A stretch of DNA of 8,516 nucleotides from JBCCRH01 sp039208045 (GCA_039208045.1 JBCCRH010000269.1:1-8516), one strand, 5' to 3'. Positions 1-7,619 are shown, counted from the first letter of the stretch. Numbers and translations are program-made. Notes: generated from the sequence alone by a model not told the origin.

Positions 1-1107
1 CCCATGAATTTCTTCGCGCATGTCACAGCAGATGCCGTAGAGCTATATGGCCCCATCCAGACGCCAGCATGGACGCGGTCGCGCGTAGCAGAGCTGCTCG
101 AACGCACGGAAGAAAGCATCAGCGTAGGCATGACCCGTATGGGTGGTGGCTTCGGGCGTCGTCTGTATGGAGATTTTGCGCTGGAAGCTGCCGAAATTTC
201 TAGCCTTTCTAACCTACCGGTGCAAGTGGTTTTTTCTCGTGAAGACGACATGACGGCAGGTACTTATCGCCCCGGCTCAAAGTATAAGTTCAAAGCAGCA
301 CTAAAAGACGGCAAAATGACAGCCTACCACCTCGTGGGAGCAGGTGTTAACATGCGCAATGCGACTAGAGAAAATAACTTTCCAGCAACAGCCATGGCCA
401 ATTACTTAGTAGAATCGCACAACCTGGAAAGCAATATTACCACCGGTGCCTGGCGCGCTCCTATCACCAACTTTTTGGCGTTCGCCGAACAAGCTTTCTT
501 AGATGAAGTAGCCCTAAAACTGGAAAAAGACCCCGTTGATTTTCGCTTGGAACTCTTCGAAGAAGCAAAACAAAATCCAACGGGCGAGCTCGACTACGAC
601 ATCGATAAGTTTGTAGGCGTGATCAAACTCGCTGCCGAGAAATCTAACTGGGGAAAGGCCCCTAGCAACGTCCATCAAGGATTTAGTGCCTATTATTCTC
701 ACAATACGTATGTGGCGGAAGTCGCAGAGGTAGTTATCAATAATGGCCGTCCAAAAGTCCAGAAAGTCATTGCCGCCATTGACTGTGGAATCGTTGTCAA
801 CCCCATCGCCGCCAAAAACCAGGCAGAAGGGGGTGTAATTGATGGTATCGGCCACGCCATGTACGGCGATTTTGCTTTCGAAAATGGCAAGCCCAGCTAT
901 CAAAACTTCGATCAATACCGCCTCATCCGCATAGGTGAAGCCCCAACTGTAGAAGTACACTTTGTAGAAAGCTTAAATGCACCAACTGGCTTGGGAGAGC
1001 CTACGCTGCCTCCAGCCGGGGGTGCCATCGCCAATGCGCTTTTCCAGGCCACCGGCGAGCGTTTGTACAACCAGCCTTTTGTGAAGAATGCTAACGTCCT
1101 AGGGTGA
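1..1107 (+). CDS. Xanthine dehydrogenase/aldehyde oxidase-family molybdopterin-binding subunit (isoquinoline 1-oxidoreductase beta-like), 5'-truncated
   Basis: This is the C-terminal part (about 368 residues) of a large molybdenum-cofactor subunit of the xanthine dehydrogenase superfamily, which hydroxylates aldehydes or N-heterocycles together with a small 2Fe-2S partner. Counting from the window's first codon, visible family blocks are the opening PMN..A (usual in this family as EPMN), MGGGFGRR at about 47-54 (cofactor contact), GAWRAP at about 149-154, AIDCGIVVNP at about 258-267 and GLGEP near 331-335, whose Glu (about 333) corresponds to the family's catalytic base. The reading frame is open to the left edge, so the ATG at base 4 is the internal Met of the EPMN block and not a start. 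The stop TGA is at 1105-1107. The GGGFGRR and GAWRAP forms resemble IorB-like enzymes more than true xanthine dehydrogenases; the substrate cannot be read. The small 2Fe-2S subunit, if present, is probably upstream, outside the window. Confidence 0.93.
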   Translation, partial: PMNFFAHVTADAVELYGPIQTPAWTRSRVAELLERTEESISVGMTRMGGGFGRRLYGDFALEAAEISSLSNLPVQVVFSREDDMTAGTYRPGSKYKFKAALKDGKMTAYHLVGAGVNMRNATRENNFPATAMANYLVESHNLESNITTGAWRAPITNFLAFAEQAFLDEVALKLEKDPVDFRLELFEEAKQNPTGELDYDIDKFVGVIKLAAEKSNWGKAPSNVHQGFSAYYSHNTYVAEVAEVVINNGRPKVQKVIAAIDCGIVVNPIAAKNQAEGGVIDGIGHAMYGDFAFENGKPSYQNFDQYRLIRIGEAPTVEVHFVESLNAPTGLGEPTLPPAGGAIANALFQATGERLYNQPFVKNANVLG

Positions 1108-1112
1108 GAAAA

Positions 1113-1337
1113 GAGTTTAGGGGTTTGGGAGTTGAGGAGTTTGGGAGTTGAGGGGTTGGGGAGTTGAGGAGTTTGAGAGTTGAGGGGTTTGAGAGTTGAG
1201 AGGTTTTGGGTGACGAATTTTGGGTTTTGGATTACGAGTGGTGCCACCTAAAATTCGTCATCCGTCACTCGTCACCCAAAACTCCCAAACCCTCCAACCC
1301 CTCAACCCCTCAACTCCACAACCCCCAAACCAATCAC
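1113..1337. repeat. G-rich/C-rich palindromic intergenic repeat, copy 1
   Basis: The element starts five bases after the molybdoenzyme stop codon. The left arm (about 1113-1213) is a degenerate run of 7-9 base units such as GGGAGTTGAG and GGGGTTTGAGAG. The right arm (about 1269-1337) is its C-rich complement (CCCAAACCCTCC, AACCCCTCAACCCC). The centre is nested: TGACGAATTTT at 1211-1221 is a perfect inverted repeat of 1250-1260, and 1204-1216 is a perfect inverted repeat of 1269-1281. The right end carries CTCCACAACCCCCA (1314-1327) and AAACCAATCAC (1327-1337), both found again at the right end of the element near 5298. A transcript would fold into a long hairpin, so it may terminate transcription of the upstream gene. 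That role is inferred; the repeat structure is directly visible. Confidence 0.8.
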
Positions 1338-1543
1338 CCCTCCCACGTATCCCTTGTGTTAAAATTGTAGGCCACACTGCATTTTTATTTGCTCTAGACT
1401 TCATTTTATTCTCTTGCCTGCCTAATTTTACACCTTATTGAGCAGCTTAATTATTCTATTGTTATAAAGCTTTCCAAGAAACAGCACTAACTAGCTAATG
1501 CTGGTTAATTACTTTTTTTACAACATAAACTCTACTCTGACTA
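1338..1543. other. Gene-free leader upstream of the protease gene
   Basis: This AT-rich stretch has no open frame with coding character. It should hold the promoter of the protease gene at 1544. I see only partial matches to the Bacteroidota -7 box TAnnTTTG, for example TAATTTTA at 1423-1430, and none has a convincing -33 TTG at the right distance. I therefore do not call a promoter here. No Shine-Dalgarno-like sequence precedes the ATG, as is usual in Bacteroidota. Confidence 0.5.
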
Positions 1544-4500
1544 ATGAAATTTATCAACTACCTATCTCTAATCTTATGCTTTTTTCTTGTTCGAACCAGT
1601 AACGCTCAACAAGCAATTAGCCCACTACAACTAGTAACTGAAAAAAAAGCTGCACAAGCTTCTTTTTCACCAACGACGCTCTTTCGTACTGCACCTGCCA
1701 AAAGTATTGAAGCATTCAAAAATAGTACTCATCAGTTCCTGGCAATTGATCCAACTACCCTCGACCAACTTAGGGTTCAACAACCAGAGCAGTTTACATT
1801 GGTACTACCCTGGGAAGAAGATATCCTTGCTATTGAGCTGGTGAAAGTAAACTTACTTGCTCCTGATTTCCAGCTCGTTGAAAGTGCCACTAACAAAGCC
1901 GTTGAGCTAGACCTGGGGGTGCATTACCAAGGGATTATTAAGAATGATAAGACATCTATTGCTGCCTTTAGTATCAATGATACAGAGATTATGGGATTAT
2001 TTAGTGCCCATAATAAAGGCAATTTGGTTTTGGGGCCACTCCAAGCCGGTAATGCCACACAGGCAGAGTATATCTTATACGAGGATTCGGACATCATGCA
2101 GAAATTCGACCTCGATTGCGCCACCCCAGATGATGGTATTAGTTACACTCGTGAACAACTAGAATTCCGTCCTTCCAATAGCAGAGCAACCGGTGATTGT
2201 ATTCGGCTCTACTATGAGGTAGATAACGACATTACCAACGATAAAGGCGGAACTGCGGGCGCCACTAATTTTACAGTTGGTATGCATAACCAAGTGGCAG
2301 CTATCTATGGTAATGAGCAAATCAATACCGTCATTTCTGAAATCTTTGTGTGGACTACCCCCAGCCCCTATAACTCCAGTTCTTCTGGTGGTATGCTGAG
2401 TGCCTTCCAGAATTTTCGCACCAATTGGAATGGTGATCTTGCCCAGCTCATTTCTTATAAAGCTAGTGGTGGTATCGCTGCCGGTTTTAATGGCATTTGC
2501 AATACTAATCGTACTGCTAGTATGAGCTTCTCTAGTATCAACACAGGATTTAACATTTATCCAAATTACTCCTGGACAGTGATGGTTGTCACCCATGAAT
2601 TCGGACATACCTTTGGTTCTCGCCATACGCATGCTTGTGTATGGAATGGTAATGGTACTGCTATTGATGGTTGCTCTGGATCAACTGAAGGATCATGTCC
2701 ACTACCTGGTAATCCTCCACAGGGCGGTACTATTATGAGCTATTGCCACTTTAATGTGGGGATCAATTTTAATGAAGGCTTTGGCCCTCAGCCCGGGAAC
2801 GTTATACGAAATATTGTTGCTAATGCAAACTGCACGGTTGCTTGTGGCCCTCCTTCTTGCGAAGATGGTATCCAAAATGGGGATGAAACAGGAATAGATT
2901 GTGGAGGGCCTGACTGCCCAGCATGCCCAACCTGTGATGATGGCATTCAGAATGGGGACGAACTAGGAATAGATTGCGGAGGGCCTGACTGTCCCACCTG
3001 CCCTTGTAGCAACAACCTGACACTCACTATTGGACTAGATCAATACCCTACTGAGACTACTTGGCAAATAGTAGATGCCGATAATAATACGTGGGCAGCT
3101 GGTGGACCGTATAATAGTACGAATAATACCATTACAGAATCTATTTGTATCCCAGATGGTTGCTATACATTTGTCATGAATGATTCCTATGGAGATGGTA
3201 TCTGTTGTACCCAAGGCAATGGATTCTATATTCTGACAAATAACAATGGTGGATCAGTACTGGCCTCAGGGGGGCAGTTTACTTCTGTAGAAACTACGCC
3301 TTTTTGTGTAGAAGACACCCAGGCTCCCACTTGCAATGACGGCATCCAGAATGGGGACGAAGAGGGCATCGACTGTGGTGGCCCTAATTGCCCACCTTGT
3401 TTTACCTGCGACGACGGCATCCAAAATGGCGATGAAGAAGGCGTCGATTGTGGTGGCGCTACCTGTCCGCCTTGCGAAGCAGCCTGCGTAACGCATAACT
3501 TAACTATCAATTTTGATTTCGCCCCATCGCAAACTTCTTGGACTATTATCGACAATGCAGGAAACATAGTAGCTAATAGTGACTCGTATGACTCTGATTT
3601 GGAATCAGAAACTTTAGTAGAAACTATATGCCTCGAAGAAGGCTGCTATACCTTCAGCTTTAACGATTCCAGTGGTAATGGTATTTGCTGCCGCTTTGGA
3701 AGAGGTTCCTTTATATTTACTAATGACGCTGGAGTAGAAATTGCTAGTGGAAGTAACTTTGGCGATTCAGTAGTCGCTAATTTCTGTGTGGGAGATGATG
3801 GCAACGAACCTACTTGTACTGATGGTATCCAAAATGGGGATGAAGAAGGCGTCGATTGCGGTGGCTCCAATTGTCCACCTTGTGAGGTCGTGACTTGCGA
3901 TGATGGTATCCAAAATGGCGACGAAGAAGGCATCGATTGCGGTGGCTCCGATTGCCCACCATGTGAGGTAGCCACTTGCGATGATGGCATCCAAAATGGC
4001 GATGAAGAAGGCGTCGATTGTGGAGGCTCCGATTGCCCACCATGTGAGGTAGTGACTTGTGATGATGGTATCCAAAATGGCGACGAAGAAGGCGTCGATT
4101 GTGGTGGCTCCGACTGCCCACCATGTGAGATAGTCACTTGCGATGATGGCATCCAAAATGGTGACGAAGAAGGTGTCGACTGCGGTGGCTCAGATTGCCC
4201 CGCCTGTCCTACTTGTGACGACGGTATGCAAAACGGCGATGAAGAAGGCGTCGACTGCGGAGGCTCGGACTGTCCTGCTTGCCCTACTTGTAGCGACGGC
4301 ATCCAAAATGGCGACGAAATTGGCATCGATTGTGGAGGCTCTTGCCCACCCTGCGACGCCACAGCTTGCGATAACCCAACCATCGTTGATCAGGCAACTT
4401 TCGAAAATGGCTTAGGCAGCTGGAATGATGGAGGTTCTGATTGCCGTCGCAGTATCGGCGATGCCCCCTATGCCAATAGCGGCTCCTACTGTATCCGCCT

Positions 4501-5152
4501 AAGAGATGATTCCAACAGCTCCAGATTGACATCTGACCAGCTCGATCTCATCAATTACGATGAGCTAGTAGTGGAGTTCACGTATTTCCCAAGAAGCATG
4601 GAAAATGGTGAAAGCTTCTTCTTACAACTATCTAATAATAATAGCTTTTCCTTCATCAGTATCCAAGAGTGGGTAGCCGGAGTAGATTTCGCCAATAACC
4701 TACGCGAATTTGTCTCCGTAACCATACCAGGGCCATTTTCCGCAAACACCAGAATTCGCTTCCAGAACAATGGCTCTAATAACTCCGATTATATCTACCT
4801 CGATGATATCTCCATCACAGGCTGTACCGATAATGCTAGCTTAAGCTTCTCTGCCACTAATCAGAAATCGAGTACTCCCGCAGAGCTAAAACAAGAACTG
4901 AGCGCCATAAGTATTTACCCCAACCCTACTAGAGGACTACTCAACGTTCAGTTCAACACCATTGGAATCAACGACATCCAACTAATAGTCACTGACTTAA
5001 CCGGCAAACTACTACAGCGCCAAGAAATCCGTGTAGCTGATGGCCAGCAAAACCTATCCTTACGCAACCAAGGACTAGACGCCGGCATCTATTTCCTACA
5101 CATCATTACCGAAAATGGCCGCCAAGTGAAGAAATTCGCAGTGGTCAGGTAG
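1544..5152 (+). CDS. Secreted multidomain metzincin (reprolysin-like, M12-type) metalloprotease with cysteine-rich repeats and T9SS sorting domain
   Basis: A 1202-residue exported protease. Residues 1-21 form a signal peptide (hydrophobic core from Leu7, likely cleavage after NA before Gln-Gln). Residues of about 22-213 look like a propeptide. The catalytic domain spans about 214-434: HEFGHTFGSRH at 351-361 is a full metzincin zinc motif (HExxHxxGxxH, ligands His351, His355, His361, catalytic Glu352), and Met398 in TIMSYC is the Met-turn. Then follow four-cysteine repeats 1-2 (439-486), domain A copy 1 (488-589), repeats 3-4 (597-644), domain A copy 2 (648-749), repeats 5-11 (758-937), a MAM/carbohydrate-binding-like jelly-roll candidate (about 942-1094, with the typical YLDDISI end) and a T9SS type A sorting domain (about 1120-1202, with IYPNP at 1124-1128 and GIYFL). 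By family knowledge it crosses the outer membrane through the type IX (Por) system and is released or surface-anchored. The substrate is unknown; the accessory domains suggest binding to matrix or polysaccharide. It stands alone between two palindromic repeats. Confidence 0.95.
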   Translation: MKFINYLSLILCFFLVRTSNAQQAISPLQLVTEKKAAQASFSPTTLFRTAPAKSIEAFKNSTHQFLAIDPTTLDQLRVQQPEQFTLVLPWEEDILAIELVKVNLLAPDFQLVESATNKAVELDLGVHYQGIIKNDKTSIAAFSINDTEIMGLFSAHNKGNLVLGPLQAGNATQAEYILYEDSDIMQKFDLDCATPDDGISYTREQLEFRPSNSRATGDCIRLYYEVDNDITNDKGGTAGATNFTVGMHNQVAAIYGNEQINTVISEIFVWTTPSPYNSSSSGGMLSAFQNFRTNWNGDLAQLISYKASGGIAAGFNGICNTNRTASMSFSSINTGFNIYPNYSWTVMVVTHEFGHTFGSRHTHACVWNGNGTAIDGCSGSTEGSCPLPGNPPQGGTIMSYCHFNVGINFNEGFGPQPGNVIRNIVANANCTVACGPPSCEDGIQNGDETGIDCGGPDCPACPTCDDGIQNGDELGIDCGGPDCPTCPCSNNLTLTIGLDQYPTETTWQIVDADNNTWAAGGPYNSTNNTITESICIPDGCYTFVMNDSYGDGICCTQGNGFYILTNNNGGSVLASGGQFTSVETTPFCVEDTQAPTCNDGIQNGDEEGIDCGGPNCPPCFTCDDGIQNGDEEGVDCGGATCPPCEAACVTHNLTINFDFAPSQTSWTIIDNAGNIVANSDSYDSDLESETLVETICLEEGCYTFSFNDSSGNGICCRFGRGSFIFTNDAGVEIASGSNFGDSVVANFCVGDDGNEPTCTDGIQNGDEEGVDCGGSNCPPCEVVTCDDGIQNGDEEGIDCGGSDCPPCEVATCDDGIQNGDEEGVDCGGSDCPPCEVVTCDDGIQNGDEEGVDCGGSDCPPCEIVTCDDGIQNGDEEGVDCGGSDCPACPTCDDGMQNGDEEGVDCGGSDCPACPTCSDGIQNGDEIGIDCGGSCPPCDATACDNPTIVDQATFENGLGSWNDGGSDCRRSIGDAPYANSGSYCIRLRDDSNSSRLTSDQLDLINYDELVVEFTYFPRSMENGESFFLQLSNNNSFSFISIQEWVAGVDFANNLREFVSVTIPGPFSANTRIRFQNNGSNNSDYIYLDDISITGCTDNASLSFSATNQKSSTPAELKQELSAISIYPNPTRGLLNVQFNTIGINDIQLIVTDLTGKLLQRQEIRVADGQQNLSLRNQGLDAGIYFLHIITENGRQVKKFAVVR
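2858..3001 (+). repeat. Cysteine-rich coding repeats 1-2
   Basis: Two in-frame copies of a 23-residue unit with four cysteines at unit positions 1, 15, 20 and 23, core C-x-DGIQNGDE-x-GIDCGG, separated by Pro-Thr (75-base period). They directly follow the catalytic domain (residues 439-486). Confidence 0.95.
3332..3475 (+). repeat. Cysteine-rich coding repeats 3-4
   Basis: The same four-cysteine unit, residues 597-619 and 622-644, again with a 75-base period (linker Phe-Thr). The pair sits between the two copies of the 102-residue domain A, so repeat pairs and domain A alternate. Confidence 0.95.
3815..4354 (+). repeat. Cysteine-rich coding repeats 5-11 (tandem array)
   Basis: Seven tandem units, residues 758-937. 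Units 5-9 have an 81-base period (23-residue core plus a four-residue linker such as EVVT, EVAT or EIVT). Units 9-11 return to a 75-base period with a Pro-Thr linker. Unit 11 is one residue short, lacking the residue between Ser and Cys after CGG. Units 7 and 8 differ at 7 of 81 bases, and only one of these changes the protein (Val to Ile). The array is coding sequence, not CRISPR. Confidence 0.95.
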
Positions 5153-5170
5153 GGGCAAGCTGGGACGGAG

Positions 5171-5298
5171 AAGGGTTTGGGAGTTTGAGAGTTTAGGGGT
5201 TTGAGAGTTTAGGGGTTTGAGAGTTTAGGGGTTTAGGAGTAGCAAGGCTACCCTCAAACCCCTAAACTCCACAACCCCCACACCCCGAAACCAATCAC
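5171..5298. repeat. G-rich/C-rich palindromic intergenic repeat, copy 2
   Basis: This element lies between two convergent genes. It contains three perfect tandem copies of the 16-mer GAGAGTTTAGGGGTTT at 5187-5234, followed by the C-rich complementary arm at 5252-5270. Its right end shares CTCCACAACCCCCA (5267-5280) and AAACCAATCAC (5288-5298) with the element at 1113-1337, here separated by seven extra bases. The last four bases overlap the acylase stop codon, which lies inside the AAACCAATCAC motif. Confidence 0.85.
5219..5270. terminator. Probable bidirectional terminator hairpin between convergent protease and acylase genes
   Basis: The left arm (5219-5243) and the right arm (5247-5270) pair over about 24 bases with few mismatches: GAGTTTAGGGGTTT matches AAACCCCTAAACTC. 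A perfect apical stem, GTAGC (5239-5243) with GCTAC (5247-5251), closes on the loop AAG. The position between two converging stop codons (5152 on +, 5295 on -) fits a shared terminator. There is no long U-tract, so strict Rho-independent function is not certain. Confidence 0.6.
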
Positions 5299-7391
5299 TC
5301 CCCCCCCGGCGAATACACCCGCACCGCCCGCTCAAATACCTCCTCCCGATCCAGCGTCATCCGCTTCAAACCATCCTGCACAAACAACTCCATCTGATCC
5401 GTATAGTGCGCATCCCCAGGCTTGGCAGACGCCCCATAGCTATGCACACTCTCAATCTCCACGCCATTTGCGCCATAGCGCACCAACTGCAAATAGGAAT
5501 CACCTGCGATATTTTTGCAATAGCCCTCCTCTTCTTCCAAAATACAATACACCGCCCGCAGCAAATCAGGCCCGCCCGCAATTGGCAGCCGCACCTCCCC
5601 CCTGCTCAGCATCTGGTACTCCCGCAGCGGAATGGCCAAGCGGCCAAACTCCTCTAGCAATAGCTTCTTTGCTTTGCCAAGGGCAAACACCGCATCCGCC
5701 TCTGTCATGCTCCCCCCATCCTTTAAGCGGTACTCCTGCACCAGTTTTTCATTGAGCTGCATCACAGTCAGAGCAAACAAAGGCATTGCCTCACTATCCA
5801 AATCGGCCCGGCGATCCCACCCCTGAAGCAAGGCAATCGCATCAGCAAGGTCAGGGTGAGCGCTGGCATCTAGCTCCATCAGTAACTCTAAGTTGGTAAT
5901 CTGATGATGAACCAAACGCTGAGGATACTGAATATCAAACTTAATCGCTTTAAATGTCTCATAATCGTACATTGGAGCGTGCTCCTGCATGAGTTCTTTA
6001 AAGCGGATGCTTCGGTTATTGTCTAAAGCCTTTGGCTTATAGCCCATGGTAGAAGGAATCTGACTGGGCAGCACATTCTCCCCTTCCGCCGTAGCGACAA
6101 AAGGAGAATTATTCGTATTAAACACATATCCACAGCTAGGGTCAAGCACTTGCAGTACGCTATCCAGCGGATAGTACTCCTCCCAAAGGCTCGCCGAGGT
6201 ATTTCCCGGGAGGGTTTGCTGCCAGTCAAACTGCGGGTCGCGCACCGGAAAGCGGCCATTGCTGAGGTAAAAAATATGGTCTTCTTTATCCGCATACACA
6301 ATGTTCATGCCAGGGTGCCCCTGCATCTTTAAGCACTCATACCACTCCTCAAAATGCGTCGCCTTAGTCATACGATACCACTGCTCCGCTGCTTTTATGC
6401 CCAAGCTCGCCACCGCTCTGATGGCAAAATAGCCCTTCTTTGTTTTAAACGTAGGGCCGTATACACTCTTGTAAATGGTGCGCTTAATAGGAAGCTTGAT
6501 AAAACCTAACACTTTCACCTTCGCCCGATATTTCCGCTCTTCCAGCTGCCGCCACTCTCCATCAAAGCGATAATAGCCCTTCTTATCTGGGTGCATTTCC
6601 AGCTGATAAACATCCGTCAAATCCGGGTGATTCACCGTATGTGCCCAGCCCAAATGCGCATTTGTGCCATGCAAAATACTCACCCCAAGCGGAAAGGTTC
6701 CACCCAAGATATTCATGCCCTCATCACTCATCAGATGCGCTTCGTACCACGAATACCACCCCTCCAAGGGCTGATGCGAATTGATCGCCAAATACGTCTT
6801 GTCATCCTTCGTAATCCGCTTCGAAAAAGCAAAAGCATTAGACCCTTTAGGTGTTTGCGTCGCTTCATACGGCAGCACCGACTCATTGATAATCGACTCC
6901 AAATGCTTCCGCGCGCCCGTCAATTCTGCCAAGCCTAGCAGATAGCCCACCAATAAATCTTTAGGATGAATAGGAAACACTTTTTTCAGCAGCACTTCCT
7001 CCTCATGCAATGCCGCGTAGTTGTTAATCCCATCTGCAAAGCGCTGTAAATAGGTCTTAAATGCTGCACTTACTTCACTGTCGTAACGCGACTCCACTTC
7101 TTCCCTTAGGCCCATAAATTTAATCCCAAAATCTACCAGCACGCCCCGCTTTCCCCAGTGCTCCCCCAAGTACCCCTTAATCGCCATCAACTGCTCTTGT
7201 ACCGTCTTAAAGTCATCCTCACATTGCACCCATGCCAAGCCATAGGCCACCTCCCGATCCGTCGGCGCATAGATGTGCGGCACCCCAAAAGAGTCGCGAG
7301 CAATTCGAATGTGATCCAGCGTAGCAGGCGTCTGAGCCTCTAGCAAAACGCCTCCCAACAGGCAGCAAAAACAACAAAGTAAACGAGTCAT
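5295..7391 (-). CDS. Penicillin amidase-family acylase (Ntn-hydrolase; AHL/penicillin/aculeacin acylase-like)
   Basis: A 698-residue exported N-terminal-nucleophile hydrolase that would cleave an amide bond of an acylated substrate. Residues 1-20 are a signal peptide (LLCCFCCLLGG core, cleavage near EAQ). The alpha-chain region (about 21-183) includes RDSFGVPHIYA (32-42) and AYGLAWVQCEDD (49-60), both typical family blocks. The autocatalytic site is Gly183-Ser184 in PKGSNAFAFS, so Ser184 would become the N-terminal nucleophile of a beta chain of about 515 residues. Other family blocks are NSHQPL (204-209), HGTNAHLGWAHTVNH (241-255) and NTNNSP (425-430), with an Asn expected for the oxyanion hole, and NNRSIRF (458-464). 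The short alpha chain resembles acyl-homoserine-lactone and aculeacin acylases, but the acyl preference cannot be read, so quorum quenching is only a possibility. The start ATG follows a good promoter box and begins the signal peptide. The gene is monocistronic and converges on the protease gene. Confidence 0.94.
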   Translation of the reverse strand: MTRLLCCFCCLLGGVLLEAQTPATLDHIRIARDSFGVPHIYAPTDREVAYGLAWVQCEDDFKTVQEQLMAIKGYLGEHWGKRGVLVDFGIKFMGLREEVESRYDSEVSAAFKTYLQRFADGINNYAALHEEEVLLKKVFPIHPKDLLVGYLLGLAELTGARKHLESIINESVLPYEATQTPKGSNAFAFSKRITKDDKTYLAINSHQPLEGWYSWYEAHLMSDEGMNILGGTFPLGVSILHGTNAHLGWAHTVNHPDLTDVYQLEMHPDKKGYYRFDGEWRQLEERKYRAKVKVLGFIKLPIKRTIYKSVYGPTFKTKKGYFAIRAVASLGIKAAEQWYRMTKATHFEEWYECLKMQGHPGMNIVYADKEDHIFYLSNGRFPVRDPQFDWQQTLPGNTSASLWEEYYPLDSVLQVLDPSCGYVFNTNNSPFVATAEGENVLPSQIPSTMGYKPKALDNNRSIRFKELMQEHAPMYDYETFKAIKFDIQYPQRLVHHQITNLELLMELDASAHPDLADAIALLQGWDRRADLDSEAMPLFALTVMQLNEKLVQEYRLKDGGSMTEADAVFALGKAKKLLLEEFGRLAIPLREYQMLSRGEVRLPIAGGPDLLRAVYCILEEEEGYCKNIAGDSYLQLVRYGANGVEIESVHSYGASAKPGDAHYTDQMELFVQDGLKRMTLDREEVFERAVRVYSPGGE

Positions 7392-7411
7392 AGCAAAGAG
7401 TTAATTTCTTA

Positions 7412-7419
7412 CAAAACTA
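7412..7419 (-). promoter_or_regulatory. Candidate -7 box of the acylase promoter
   Basis: On the minus strand this reads TAGTTTTG, an exact match to the Bacteroidota primary-sigma -7 consensus TAnnTTTG. It is 20 bases upstream of the acylase ATG, implying a short leader. The -33 side is weak: about 20 bases upstream there is GTTAC rather than TTG. Confidence 0.5.
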
Positions 7420-7506
7420 CTCGTTTACGAAGAAATGGTGTAACTGTGAGCATACTCTTACTTCCCAATTAGGGCGGCTTAACCTGCTGTCCACTCTTAT
7501 TCGGCA

Positions 7507-7598
7507 CTGCAAGAAAGCAGCAACTACTCTACTTGAGCGGGTCTTCGCTCACTACGCTCAGCCCCACTCAAGTAGGTAGTTGCACATGCTTCTTGCAG
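7507..7598. repeat. Long interrupted inverted repeat (hairpin of about 92 bases)
   Basis: The left arm 7507-7541 and right arm 7562-7598 are near-complementary in blocks: CTGCAAGAA, GCAACTAC, TACTTGAG and a GGG/CCC end, with small bulges between. The 20-base loop (7542-7561) contains CGCTCACTACGCTCAG, which echoes the TGAGCG in the arm. It lies between divergently transcribed genes, where neither neighbour needs a terminator, so a repetitive extragenic palindrome or a non-autonomous element remnant is more likely. Confidence 0.75.
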
Positions 7599-7619
7599 CA
7601 CCTCATACCGCTTCCATCA

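Noticed and set aside
4..6. ATG as start codon of the first gene
   Set aside because: The preceding in-frame codon and the PMN block match the interior of the family, so the true start is outside the window.
912..1247. Minus-strand open frame of 111 codons rich in Asn, Ser, Pro and Leu
   Set aside because: It is a translation of the low-complexity intergenic repeat that runs into the antisense of the molybdoenzyme gene.
1220..1441. Plus-strand open frame of 73 codons
   Set aside because: It starts inside the palindromic repeat and is composed mainly of its C-rich arm; no supporting signals.
3815..4354. Regularly spaced repeats suggestive of a CRISPR array
   Set aside because: The periods are 75-81 bases with no unique spacers, and the units are in frame within one long protein with conserved cysteines.
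3646..4383. A 245-codon open frame on the minus strand
   Set aside because: It is the antisense of the cysteine repeats; its SSPFWMPSSQV-type periodicity only mirrors the 75/81-base coding repeat on the plus strand.
5187..5234. TTTAGGG-like telomere repeat or G-quadruplex
   Set aside because: The unit is a 16-mer, not a 7-mer; the GGGG runs are about 12 bases apart, too far for a strong quadruplex, and the complementary arm explains it better as a hairpin.
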